DNA of 64,000 nt, taken from [Clostridium] scindens (GTDB lineage: Bacteria > Bacillota > Clostridia > Lachnospirales > Lachnospiraceae). The stretch spans positions 2,646,001-2,710,000 of the forward strand of contig NZ_CP080442.1 of the NCBI RefSeq assembly GCF_019597925.1. The letters are read 5' to 3'. The first letter of the stretch is position 1; each line of letters opens with the position of its first letter. The notes below the pieces were generated by a model. It saw only the letters and a program-made list of their open reading frames with translations, did no database searches and was not told where the DNA came from. Positions 24,606 through 34,012 of the stretch are shown piece after piece. The position numbers and the translations under genes are program-made.

Positions 24606-25467
24606 GCTTATGCCTTCCTTTCCATAATGCCGCTATTTTATTGACTTCTGCCTTTTTATCCTGAATGCTTGCTAATTTTTCCCTCAATTCTTTCTGGCTG
24701 ATATTGCGGAACAGCTGGCCCCCCTGTGCCACGGATACTGCGCCCGTCTCCTCAGACGCCACGATTACCAGCGCGTCGCTTACCTCGCTCATTCCTACTG
24801 CAGCCCTATGCCTGGTGCCCAGGTCTTTGCTGATGCCCATGTTATCCGACAGCGGCAGATAGCAGGTAGCCGATACGATCCGGTCTCCCCGGATAATGAT
24901 CGCCCCATCATGAAGCGGCGTATTGTGCTCAAATATGTTGATCAGAACCTGGCTTGACACAAGACAGTCCATCTGGATTCCCGTACTTTCATACTCGGTC
25001 AGACGGATTGCCTGTTCAACGACGATCAGCGCTCCGGTCTTAGCCTTTCCCATTACAAAGGCCGCTTCTACGATACTCTCTCTTGTCTCCTCGCTGAAAC
25101 GTACCTTCTCCCTGTTCGTCTCAAAAGGCACCACGGAACTGAGAAACTTCTTTTCTCCCAGTTTCTCCAGGGCCCTCCTTAGTTCTGGCTGGAATACCAC
25201 GATTGCTGCCGTCGCCATGACCGTTACGGCATTCTTGGCAAGATACAATATGGTATGCATCTTGAATATGGCGGCTAAAAGAATGAATGCAGCAAGCACG
25301 ATGATTCCCTTTAGAAGCATCCACGCCTTCGTGTTCTTAATCCAGACCATGATCTGATATATCAGGAATGTAAGGATCAATACTTCGATCACATCGGTCA
25401 GCTGGATCTCCGGGAAATAAAACCCTGTGACATATTTTTCTGCAAATCTGGTGATCTGCTGTTCCAT
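24583..25467 (-). CDS. cdaA: CdaA diadenylate cyclase
   Basis: Three N-terminal membrane helices (residues 27-95) are followed by a DAC domain with the DGA motif in LHDGAIIIRGDRI near residue 196 and the RHR motif in LGTRHRAAVGMSE near residue 228. It makes c-di-AMP, which controls potassium and osmolyte balance and cell-wall homeostasis. It is translationally coupled to cdaR downstream. The usual glmM is not next to them; HPr is. Confidence 0.9.
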   Translation of the reverse strand: MEQQITRFAEKYVTGFYFPEIQLTDVIEVLILTFLIYQIMVWIKNTKAWMLLKGIIVLAAFILLAAIFKMHTILYLAKNAVTVMATAAIVVFQPELRRALEKLGEKKFLSSVVPFETNREKVRFSEETRESIVEAAFVMGKAKTGALIVVEQAIRLTEYESTGIQMDCLVSSQVLINIFEHNTPLHDGAIIIRGDRIVSATCYLPLSDNMGISKDLGTRHRAAVGMSEVSDALVIVASEETGAVSVAQGGQLFRNISQKELREKLASIQDKKAEVNKIAALWKGRHKHEKKTNG

Positions 25468-25521
25468 TCTTTCACCTCCTTCTTTCTATGATTCCTTTCC
25501 CCTTGAGGGAATGGCTTCCTC

Positions 25522-26652
25522 TTAATCTTTTAAATCCAAGTCTTTTCGAAGACTCTGGGTCAGAAGCATCTTATCTACTTCCCTCATATCATGCTTCTTT
25601 GCTGACGGCCCCTTCTTTGCAGAAGGCTTCCTTGGCGCTTTCTTCTGGGACGGCGCTGCTACATTCCTGCCCTGCCCTTTCCCTGATTTTCTGCGCACCT
25701 CTTCGGTATTGATGATCTCCGTCTCCTGCCTTTCATTGATCCTCTTCACCGTCTTCTCCGGTGTAGAGATGGAGACCTTAGGGATTGCTTTTACATAATA
25801 ATAATATTCATCATCTTCAAACTGGAGATTCTCGCTTCTTGCATAATCCACCGTAAAGAAGAACAATTCCAGCACAAGTCCGATTGCGACGGCCGCAATA
25901 CTTCCTCCGATCAAGGCTCCATAGGAAGTATGTACGCCAAGCGCAATGTCGCCGGCCGCGATCACGATGATGCTGGCAATCGCGCCTGTGATGATGGCGA
26001 TCTTCCAGGCATGATCCATTGACTGCCTGCGTAAAGTATATACGACAAAGAAGCAGATGATGAATGCCACGATAATGACCCACATCTCTTTATTCTGGAA
26101 AACCTGCTTGGCATAATTGGCGACCTGGGTGAGCATTCCTTTTGCGCCTGCCCCCTCAATGGCGGCAGCCGACTTCTTCACATACTCCATCATGTAGAAT
26201 ACGATCGTTCCACATGCAATGGCAACCAGGCTTACCGGCGCTGCCACCAGGCCGCACGCGATGGGAATGACGTATGGAATCTTCAGCACGAAAGCCAGCG
26301 GCGTCAACAGCACGATCAGAGCCATCTTCGGCGTCAGTCTTAAATAGAAGATATACATGATCAAAAATACGATTGCCGTAACCGCCAAGGTTCCCAAGGA
26401 TACCGCAAACATATGGGCCAGTATCAGAACCGTTGCCATTACGACGGTAACCATCAGTGGCAGGAAGGTACAGATGACTGCCAGGGCAAGGGATGCGACC
26501 GGCGATGCTGCGGCCTTCATAAAACCTACATTATGGTTAATTACTGAAAATGTTACTACAGCCAGGATAAACTGGAGCACCTTATCGAATATCTTGGAAT
26601 TCCTTCCATATATCTCCTGCAGGCGTCCACGAAGCACATAAATACTATCCAT
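25522..26652 (-). CDS. Polytopic membrane protein with a basic cytoplasmic tail, unknown function
   Basis: The 376-residue protein has about eight membrane segments in residues 20-270, then a cytoplasmic tail of some 100 residues: an acidic patch with YYYYVKAIPKVSIS, followed by a Lys/Arg/Pro-rich stretch (QKKAPRKPSAKKGPSAKK) and a final LLTQSLRKDLDLKD. No family with known function is recognised. It is adjacent to another small membrane protein and to cdaA, so a link to envelope or osmotic homeostasis is possible, but only by position. Confidence 0.65.
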   Translation of the reverse strand: MDSIYVLRGRLQEIYGRNSKIFDKVLQFILAVVTFSVINHNVGFMKAAASPVASLALAVICTFLPLMVTVVMATVLILAHMFAVSLGTLAVTAIVFLIMYIFYLRLTPKMALIVLLTPLAFVLKIPYVIPIACGLVAAPVSLVAIACGTIVFYMMEYVKKSAAAIEGAGAKGMLTQVANYAKQVFQNKEMWVIIVAFIICFFVVYTLRRQSMDHAWKIAIITGAIASIIVIAAGDIALGVHTSYGALIGGSIAAVAIGLVLELFFFTVDYARSENLQFEDDEYYYYVKAIPKVSISTPEKTVKRINERQETEIINTEEVRRKSGKGQGRNVAAPSQKKAPRKPSAKKGPSAKKHDMREVDKMLLTQSLRKDLDLKD

Positions 26653-27048
26653 CTATCTATTCTCCTTTTCATACATCTTTAGCAGTCTTGTCAGATCATG
26701 GTTATACTTCTTCACCCTTTGTCTGGCATCCCTGTGCTTTTGATTATAGATGTGGCTGGATATCACGGTATACAGGACCACCAGGAATACATAGCCTGCC
26801 AGAATAATCACCGCGAGCATTACGACAAGCCCGCTTGACATCTTCGAAAGCAGCTGCTCCATGCCTGCCAGCATAGCCAGCCCTACCACGCACACATAGC
26901 CAAACGTCACCCAGAGGAAAGAGCATATGCCATGCATGCTTGCATAATCTTTTCTGTAATATGCGCTGACCTTGAAATCTTCCTTTCCCTGCGTCTGTTC
27001 ATAGAAAGCAAGACGGGTCATAAGCTTCACTTTTTTTTCGTCTAACAT
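26653..27048 (-). CDS. Small two-helix membrane protein, unknown function
   Basis: The product (131 residues from ATG 27048, chosen because GAGGTGG precedes it) starts with MLDEKKVKLMTRLAFYE, has two or three hydrophobic segments (residues 42-63, 72-100), and ends in a basic helix RQRVKKYNHDLTRLLKMYE. It directly precedes the larger membrane protein with no gap, so the two probably form a unit. No function is recognised. Confidence 0.65.
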   Translation of the reverse strand: MLDEKKVKLMTRLAFYEQTQGKEDFKVSAYYRKDYASMHGICSFLWVTFGYVCVVGLAMLAGMEQLLSKMSSGLVVMLAVIILAGYVFLVVLYTVISSHIYNQKHRDARQRVKKYNHDLTRLLKMYEKENR

Positions 27049-27105
27049 AATCCACCTCAAAATGTTGTCACTGTCATTTAAACATCATTTTTAGTATAAC
27101 AAATA

Positions 27106-27828
27106 TCAGTACCCTTGTCCAATACTTATAGTTAAAAAATAGACTTTTTCAACCCCTGCCCGCTTTAAAATATCTGCCGCCGCATCCATGGTGTTTCCAG
27201 TGGTGTAGATATCGTCCACCAGCAGTACGGTTGGCACTGGAACAAACCCGCGCCCAAGCGCAAAGGCCTTCCTTAAGTTTGCTTTTCTCTCCCCATGGCC
27301 CAGTGTCTTCTGGGGGCTTGTGGGGATCCTCCGGCAAAGGCTGGATGCGTCTACCGGTATCCCTAGCCTCCTGCCAAGTTCGCAGGCGACGATCTGCGCC
27401 TGATTGTAGCCTCTTTTTCTTCTTCGCGTTCGATGAAGCGGAATCGGAATGATCAGATCCGGATTCCATCTTCTGATGGACACAGCGAATTGCTCTGCCA
27501 TTTCTTTGGCATACCAGGCTCCAAAACTTCTCTGATTGTGATACTTGAACTGATAGATAGACGTGCTGACCGGCTTTCTGTGAAGCCAGAGCGCAAGACC
27601 GCTGTCATAATGATGATGTGTATGCGAGCAGTCATGACAATATTCCTGCTCCATACGGGCAATCGGCTTGCCGCACCCTTTGCATCTTGGCTCATGGATC
27701 TTCAGTTTTTCCAGTTCTTTCCGACAGACACCGCAGATTCCCCGGCTGCTTGCCTTGCCACAGAATGGGCATATTTCAGGCCAGAGCCAGCGGAGGACAG
27801 TTTCATAGACTTTTCGTAAGATTGTCAT
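27106..27828 (-). CDS. comFC: ComFC-like phosphoribosyltransferase-fold protein
   Basis: The 240-residue protein has an N-terminal double zinc ribbon (CPFCGKASSRGICGVC near 19-34 and CKGCGKPIARMEQEYCHDC near 49-67) and a C-terminal PRTase domain with the PRPP-binding motif VLLVDDIYTTGNT near residue 207. ComFC is needed for late steps of natural transformation in naturally competent bacteria, but the gene is also kept in bacteria with no known competence. Its start overlaps recD2 by four bases. Confidence 0.85.
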   Translation of the reverse strand: MTILRKVYETVLRWLWPEICPFCGKASSRGICGVCRKELEKLKIHEPRCKGCGKPIARMEQEYCHDCSHTHHHYDSGLALWLHRKPVSTSIYQFKYHNQRSFGAWYAKEMAEQFAVSIRRWNPDLIIPIPLHRTRRRKRGYNQAQIVACELGRRLGIPVDASSLCRRIPTSPQKTLGHGERKANLRKAFALGRGFVPVPTVLLVDDIYTTGNTMDAAADILKRAGVEKVYFLTISIGQGY

Positions 27829-30035
27829 TGTAATTCTTGGATTCGCTGTGCAAGGCTGGTATTGCGGTCCTGCTCATTGGTATTGCGTATCATCTCCTGG
27901 AATACCGAATCGCTTCCCACCAGAGTCACGCACTGCCTTGCTCTTGTAACAGCCGTATACAGAAGATTCCTGTGGTACAGCTGCCTAGGTCCCTGCAGAA
28001 GCGGTATGACCACTGCAGGATATTCACTCCCCTGTGATTTATGTATGGTAATGGCATAGGCCAGTTCCAACTCATCCAGTAAAGCATATGGATACTTTAC
28101 CATTCTTTTTTCATCATACTCCACAATCACCGTTTCTTCATAGGTATTGATCTCCCGGATGATTCCCATATCCCCGTTGAAGATTCCCATGCCTTTGTCA
28201 ATGGTCATGCCATATTTGGTGGCCACTTCCCATTCCAGCTGGTAATTGTTCTTAATCTGCATGACCTTATCCCCTTCTCTGAACAGGCGGTCTCCATACT
28301 CTTTTTCTGTCTTCCCCGCCTCCGGCGGATTGAGATACTCCTGCAGGATACGGTTCAGCCGCTCCACTCCCAGCAGGCCTTTGCGCATTGGGGTCAGCAC
28401 CTGGATATCGTAAGGCTGGGCATTGACATACTTGGGCAGTTTCTTCTGGATTAGGGTGATAACCACGCTGATGATGACATTGGCGTCCTGCCGCTTCAGG
28501 AAGAAGAAATCCCTGCTCTTATTATCCAGCACGACTTCTTCCCCACGGTTGATCTTATGGGCATTCACCACGATATCGCTTTCTCCTGCCTGGCGAAAGA
28601 TCTTGGTCAGCATCACCACCGGAAAGCAGTGAGACTCAATGATGTCTTTCAGCACGCTTCCCGGCCCCACGCTCGGAAGCTGGTTCCTGTCGCCTACCAG
28701 AATCAGCCGTGTCCCCGGGACGATTGCGCCCAGCAAGGCATGCATGAGCGGAAGATCCACCATGGACATCTCGTCAATAATAATTACATCTGCTTCCAGC
28801 GGATTCTCTTCATTGCGCCCGAATCCATTGACCGTCTCATCTTCTGGATTTCCGCTGACCTCCAGAAGGCGGTGGATGGTCTGAGCCTCATATCCGGTGG
28901 CCTCGGTCATCCGCTTGGCCGCCCGTCCCGTGGGGGCCGCAAGACGGATATCCAGCCCCTCGCTCTCAAAAAAATGTATCATGGCATTGATGGTTGTAGT
29001 CTTTCCCGTTCCCGGGCCTCCGGTCAGTACCAGGATGCCTCTTCTGGCAGCCTCCATCACCGCTGTGCGCTGCATGTCGTCCAGATACAGGCCGGTATTT
29101 TCTTCAATAGCCTGTAGCCGTTTCATCAGGCTGGCCTCCGCCACCTCGCAGGCGACATTCAGATCATGGAGCATCTTCGCCACATTCATTTCCATATAAT
29201 AATAGTGAGATGCATAGACTCTCATGCCTTCTTGGGATTCCTTCATTACAATCTTCTTCTCAATAGCCAGATCCATCAGATACTTCTCGATATCCTGTAT
29301 TTCCACTTCCAGCAGCTGGCCGGCACGGTAGGTCAGCGTTTCCTTTTTCAGATACACATGGCCTTCGTTCACGCTCTGTAAAAGGGTATAGAAAATACCG
29401 CTGCGGATGCGATAGTCGGAATCGGTATGGATTCCGACCTTGGATGCAATCTCATCAGCGGTCTTAAACCCTACGCCAGGCACATGGTCGGCTATCTGGT
29501 AAGGATTCTCTTCTATGACACGGTACACGCTCCGCCCGTAATGCTGGTATATCCTTGCTGCCAGAGTCGTCGATATCCCGTATTTCTGCAAATAGATCAT
29601 TGCCTGGCGCATGTCCTTCTTTTCTTCTACTTGAGTGGCAATCTCCCGGGCCTTGCGCTCGCTGATCCCTTTGATCTCAGCTAAGCGTTCCGGCTCTTCC
29701 TCGATGATGCGGAAGGTATCCTGCTTAAACTTTTTTACAATCCTTCCGGCCAGGGCTGCGCCTACCCCTTTCACCGCTCCGGATCCCAGGTACCGCTCAA
29801 TGGAAACCAAGTCCTCCGGCTCGCAGACTTCAGATGCCTCTGCCTTAAACTGCAGTCCGTACAGTTTATGGGTCGTATACTCTCCTTGCAATTTTAAGAG
29901 TTCGCCTTCCTCAATATAGTGGAAGTTTCCAACGCAGGTCATCTCGCCGTCGTCATTATTCAGATTAAATACCGTATACCCGTTATCTTCATTGCGGTAT
30001 ACGATGTGTTCTACATATCCTTTTATATTATCCAT
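27825..30035 (-). CDS. recD2: RecD2-like DNA helicase
   Basis: At 736 residues it has the RecD2 layout: an N-terminal OB-like region (1-75), helix-hairpin-helix repeats (about 80-215), then the superfamily 1B helicase with Walker A LTGGPGTGKTTT near 340, IIIDEMSMVDLPL (Walker B) near 420, GDRNQLPSVGPG (motif III) and the late ITIHKSQGSEYPAVVIPL (motif V/VI region) near 660. It is a 5'-3' helicase without RecB or RecC partners, active in repair and replication stress. It directly abuts mreB, sharing a junction base. Confidence 0.9.
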   Translation of the reverse strand: MDNIKGYVEHIVYRNEDNGYTVFNLNNDDGEMTCVGNFHYIEEGELLKLQGEYTTHKLYGLQFKAEASEVCEPEDLVSIERYLGSGAVKGVGAALAGRIVKKFKQDTFRIIEEEPERLAEIKGISERKAREIATQVEEKKDMRQAMIYLQKYGISTTLAARIYQHYGRSVYRVIEENPYQIADHVPGVGFKTADEIASKVGIHTDSDYRIRSGIFYTLLQSVNEGHVYLKKETLTYRAGQLLEVEIQDIEKYLMDLAIEKKIVMKESQEGMRVYASHYYYMEMNVAKMLHDLNVACEVAEASLMKRLQAIEENTGLYLDDMQRTAVMEAARRGILVLTGGPGTGKTTTINAMIHFFESEGLDIRLAAPTGRAAKRMTEATGYEAQTIHRLLEVSGNPEDETVNGFGRNEENPLEADVIIIDEMSMVDLPLMHALLGAIVPGTRLILVGDRNQLPSVGPGSVLKDIIESHCFPVVMLTKIFRQAGESDIVVNAHKINRGEEVVLDNKSRDFFFLKRQDANVIISVVITLIQKKLPKYVNAQPYDIQVLTPMRKGLLGVERLNRILQEYLNPPEAGKTEKEYGDRLFREGDKVMQIKNNYQLEWEVATKYGMTIDKGMGIFNGDMGIIREINTYEETVIVEYDEKRMVKYPYALLDELELAYAITIHKSQGSEYPAVVIPLLQGPRQLYHRNLLYTAVTRARQCVTLVGSDSVFQEMIRNTNEQDRNTSLAQRIQELQ

Positions 30036-31024
30036 TAAAAATCTTTTCGCCCACCCATGAATTCAACAAACTGGCCGGTTCCGATGGCTACCACCTTCAT
30101 CGGATCCTCGGCAGTCATAGTATTGATTCCGGTCTTCTCTTCGATTAGTTCTTCCAGTCCTCTTAACATCGCTCCCCCGCCGGTCAGCATGATTCCACGG
30201 TCAAGGATATCGGCAGACAGTTCCGGCGGCGTCCGCTCCAGCACGCTGATCACAGCTTCCACGATCTGTCCCGTAGTCTCCCTAAGCGCTTCTTCCGTCT
30301 CGGATGAAGTAACCGTAACGGTCTTTGGAAGTCCTGTCACCAGGTTCCTTCCTCTTACTTCCATGGCTTCATCCTCGATCAGGGGATAGGTCGTCCCAAT
30401 CTTAATCTTGATATCTTCAGCCGTACGCTCTCCAATCAGAAGATTATGCTTCTTACGCATATAGCGCACGATGGCCTCGTCAAAATCATCTCCTGCCAGT
30501 TTGATGGAAGTATTCACCACCGTTCCTCCAAGGGAAATGACGGCGATATCGGAAGTTCCTCCGCCAACGTCAACGATCATATTTCCACAGGGCTTGGAGA
30601 TGTCGATTCCCGCACCGATCGCGGCAGCCACCGGCTCCTCGATCAGATTGACTTCCCTGGCACCGGCTGCATAGGTCGCCTCTTCCACCGCTTTTTTCTC
30701 CACTTCCGTCACGCCGCTTGGCACGCAGATGCTGATCCGCGGCTTCTTGAATGTACGCTTGCCCATGGCTTTCTGCACAAAGTACTTTATCATCTTCTCC
30801 GTAACCGTATAATCTGAGATCACGCCCTGGCGCAGCGGGCGGATAGCCACGATGTTGCCCGGCGTCCTTCCAAGCATCAGGCGCGCTTCCTCGCCGATTG
30901 CCTTAATTGCGTTGGTATCCCTGTCAAATGCCACCACGGACGGCTCTTTTAAGATCACGCCCTTGCCCTTGACATATACCAGAACGCTGGCGGTACCCAA
31001 ATCAATTCCAATATCTACTGACAT
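30035..31024 (-). CDS. mreB: MreB/Mbl actin-like cell-shape protein
   Basis: The 329-residue protein has the actin-fold ATPase signature: GIDLGTASVLVYVKGKG (phosphate 1) at the start, IVDVGGGTSDIAVISLGG (phosphate 2) near residue 155 and MLTGGGAMLRGLEELI (adenosine) near residue 283. It forms membrane-bound filaments that guide wall synthesis. No mreC or mreD follows; it is closer to the Mbl/MreBH kind that stands apart from mreCD. It is the first gene of the recD2-comFC cluster. Confidence 0.85.
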   Translation of the reverse strand: MSVDIGIDLGTASVLVYVKGKGVILKEPSVVAFDRDTNAIKAIGEEARLMLGRTPGNIVAIRPLRQGVISDYTVTEKMIKYFVQKAMGKRTFKKPRISICVPSGVTEVEKKAVEEATYAAGAREVNLIEEPVAAAIGAGIDISKPCGNMIVDVGGGTSDIAVISLGGTVVNTSIKLAGDDFDEAIVRYMRKKHNLLIGERTAEDIKIKIGTTYPLIEDEAMEVRGRNLVTGLPKTVTVTSSETEEALRETTGQIVEAVISVLERTPPELSADILDRGIMLTGGGAMLRGLEELIEEKTGINTMTAEDPMKVVAIGTGQFVEFMGGRKDF

Positions 31025-31164
31025 CCTTATTCCCCTTTCATTATGCTATCTATTTGATTATCATTTGTTTATCCAATTAAACGCATCTTATGTGCACGTT
31101 TCATTATAATCAAATTTCCGAAAAATGGAAACCCCCTTTTTCCTTAATTCTTTGTGAACCGCCC

Positions 31165-34008
31165 TTATCGGCGCAGCATGGCGTCGATATATTTTCCTGT
31201 GTAGGACACAGGATTTGCAGCCACTTCTTCTGGTGTTCCCTGGGCAATAACGGTGCCTCCCTTATCTCCGCCTTCCGGACCGATGTCGATGATATAGTCC
31301 GCGGTCTTAATCACATCCAGATTGTGCTCGATGACGATGACCGTGTTCCCGTCGGAAGACAGCCTGCGCAGTATCTCCGTCAGTTTGTGCACATCTGCAA
31401 AATGCAGTCCTGTCGTAGGTTCATCCAGGATGTATATGGTCTTTCCCGTGCTTCTCTTGCTCAACTCTGTTGCCAGCTTGATCCGCTGCGCCTCCCCTCC
31501 TGACAGGGTTGTGGACGGCTGCCCCAGGCGGATGTATGACAGCCCCACGTCGTTGAGCGTCTCCATCTTCCTGCGAATGCTGGGTACATTCTCAAAGAAA
31601 TGGAGCGCTTCCTCCACCGTCATATTTAGCACATCATAGATGCTTTTTCCTTTATACTTGACCTCCAGCGTCTCCCTGTTATAGCGCTTGCCTTTGCAGA
31701 CTTCGCAGGGGACATAGACATCCGGCAGAAAATGCATCTCGATCTTCAGGATGCCGTCTCCGCTGCAGGCTTCGCACCTGCCGCCCTTGACATTGAAACT
31801 GAAACGCCCCTTCTTGTAGCCTTTCGCCTTGGCATCGGCCGTAGCGGCGAACAGATCCCGGATCAGGTCAAATACCCCGGTATACGTGGCCGGGTTCGAA
31901 CGGGGCGTACGTCCGATCGGAGACTGGTCGATGTCGATGACCTTATCCAGCTGCTCGATTCCTATGATATCCTTGTGCTTGCCAGGAATGGTCCTGGCCC
32001 TGTTCAGTTCTTTTGCCAGACGCTTGTACAGGATTTCGTTGACCAGTGAACTTTTCCCGGAGCCGGAAACGCCTGTCACGCAAGTCATCACTCCCAGCGG
32101 GAACTGCACATCTATATTCTTCAGATTGTTCTGCCTGGCTCCGATCACCTTCAGCCATCCGGTAGGTTTTGCCCGCTCCTTGGGCACAGGTATCTGAATT
32201 CTCCCACTTAGGTATGCGCCAGTTATGGAATTCTTATTCGCCATAATCTCTTCTGCATTCCCTTGGGCGACGACTTCTCCCCCGTGTTCTCCGGCGCCTG
32301 GCCCGATATCCACAATATAATCGGCTTCGCGCATGGTGTCCTCGTCATGTTCTACGACCACCACCGTATTGCCCAGATCCCGCAGATGCTTTAAGGTTCC
32401 CAGCAGCTTGTCATTATCCCTCTGGTGCAGGCCGATGCTTGGCTCATCCAGAATATATGCCACTCCCACCAGGCCGGAGCCTATCTGGGTAGCCAGGCGG
32501 ATCCTCTGCGCTTCTCCGCCCGACAGGCTTCCCGTTGCCCGTGACAGCGTCAGGTAGTTCAGGCCCACATCCATCAGGAATTGGATTCTCGCGTTAATCT
32601 CCTTCAGTATCTGCCCTCCAATCATCATCTGATGCTTATTCAGCTTCAGGCGGCTGAGGAACTTCTGAAGACGCTCGATCGAAAGCGCCGTAACCTCTGC
32701 AATGTTCTTTCCGCCTACCGTAACTGCCAGCGCTCCTGGCTTCAGCCTCTGGCCGCCGCACTCATGGCAGGGCGTGATACGCATGAACTCTTCGTATTCT
32801 GCCTTTGACGTCTCGGAAGACGTCTCCCGGTATCTGCGCTCCACGTTGCGGATCAAGCCTTCAAAGGCCACGTCATAGACGCCTTCTCCCCGCTGGCCCC
32901 GGTAATGCACCTTGATCTCCTTGCCTCCGGTTCCGTTGATGATAATGTCATGAATTTTCTTCGGATACTTTTTAAAAGGCGTGTCCAGAGAAAACTTATA
33001 CTCTTTGCTAAGCGCATCCAGGATAGCATAAGTAAAACTCTTCTTATCCGTACAGGACTGCCATCCCATGACGGTTATAGCCCCCTCGCTGATGCTCAGA
33101 TTCTTATCCGGAATGATCAGATCCTCGTCAAACTCCATCTTATAGCCCAGACCGAAACATTCCGGGCAGGCGCCAAAGGGATTGTTAAAAGAGAAGCTTC
33201 TCGGCTCGATCTCATCAATGCTGATCCCGCAGTCCGGGCAGGCAAAGTTCTGGCTGAAGTTAATCGGTTCCCCGCCAATGACATCCACGATCAATAGCCC
33301 TTCTGCCAAGGCCAGCACATCCTCAATGGAATCCGTCAGCCTCTGCTCAATGCCCTCCTTTACTACCAGACGGTCTACGATGATCTCTATGTTATGCTTG
33401 ATATTCTTATCCAGCGCGATCTCTTCGGATAATTCGTACAAGTTCCCATCCACCCGCACGCGGACATACCCGCTTTTCTTAGCCCGTTCAAATAGTTTTG
33501 CATGGGTTCCCTTCCTTCCCCGCACTACCGGGGCAAGGAGCTGGATCTTGGTCTTCTCGGGAAGTTCCATGATCTGATCCACCATCTGGTCCACCGTCTG
33601 TTTCTTAATCTCTTTCCCGCACTGCGGACAGTGCGGAATTCCGATTCTTGCATAGAGCAGCCGGAAATAGTCATAGATCTCCGTCACCGTCCCTACCGTG
33701 GAACGAGGATTCCGGTTGGTGGACTTCTGGTCAATCGAGATGGCCGGAGAAAGTCCCTCAATGCTCTCCACGTCCGGCTTCTCCATCTGTCCCAGGAACT
33801 GTCTGGCATAGGAGGACAGGGACTCCATATACCTTCTCTGCCCCTCCGCATAGATCGTATCGAAGGCCAGGGAGGACTTGCCTGAACCGCTTAGGCCCGT
33901 CAATACCACCAATTCATTTCTGGGGATATCCAGATCAATATTCTTCAGGTTGTGCTCGTTGGCTCCCCTGATCTTAATAAACTGTCTGTTTGAATTCTTT
34001 TCGGTCAT
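31165..34008 (-). CDS. uvrA: UvrA excinuclease ATPase subunit
   Basis: The 947-residue protein has two ABC-ATPase modules: Walker A GLSGSGKSSLAFD near residue 35 and GVSGSGKSSLVNE near 640, each with its LSGGEAQRI signature. Zinc modules CPDCGISIDEIEP and CEACSGDGILKIEM ... CEVCKGKRYN are present. It finds bulky DNA lesions and loads UvrB. It is only four bases after uvrB and shares its promoter, with a LexA box upstream. Confidence 0.95.
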   Translation of the reverse strand: MTEKNSNRQFIKIRGANEHNLKNIDLDIPRNELVVLTGLSGSGKSSLAFDTIYAEGQRRYMESLSSYARQFLGQMEKPDVESIEGLSPAISIDQKSTNRNPRSTVGTVTEIYDYFRLLYARIGIPHCPQCGKEIKKQTVDQMVDQIMELPEKTKIQLLAPVVRGRKGTHAKLFERAKKSGYVRVRVDGNLYELSEEIALDKNIKHNIEIIVDRLVVKEGIEQRLTDSIEDVLALAEGLLIVDVIGGEPINFSQNFACPDCGISIDEIEPRSFSFNNPFGACPECFGLGYKMEFDEDLIIPDKNLSISEGAITVMGWQSCTDKKSFTYAILDALSKEYKFSLDTPFKKYPKKIHDIIINGTGGKEIKVHYRGQRGEGVYDVAFEGLIRNVERRYRETSSETSKAEYEEFMRITPCHECGGQRLKPGALAVTVGGKNIAEVTALSIERLQKFLSRLKLNKHQMMIGGQILKEINARIQFLMDVGLNYLTLSRATGSLSGGEAQRIRLATQIGSGLVGVAYILDEPSIGLHQRDNDKLLGTLKHLRDLGNTVVVVEHDEDTMREADYIVDIGPGAGEHGGEVVAQGNAEEIMANKNSITGAYLSGRIQIPVPKERAKPTGWLKVIGARQNNLKNIDVQFPLGVMTCVTGVSGSGKSSLVNEILYKRLAKELNRARTIPGKHKDIIGIEQLDKVIDIDQSPIGRTPRSNPATYTGVFDLIRDLFAATADAKAKGYKKGRFSFNVKGGRCEACSGDGILKIEMHFLPDVYVPCEVCKGKRYNRETLEVKYKGKSIYDVLNMTVEEALHFFENVPSIRRKMETLNDVGLSYIRLGQPSTTLSGGEAQRIKLATELSKRSTGKTIYILDEPTTGLHFADVHKLTEILRRLSSDGNTVIVIEHNLDVIKTADYIIDIGPEGGDKGGTVIAQGTPEEVAANPVSYTGKYIDAMLRR

Positions 34009-34012
34009 TGCT

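Noticed and set aside
31880..31900. GGTTCGAAC resembling a tRNA T-loop
   Set aside because: It lies inside uvrA in a fully conserved coding frame; no acceptor or anticodon stems surround it.
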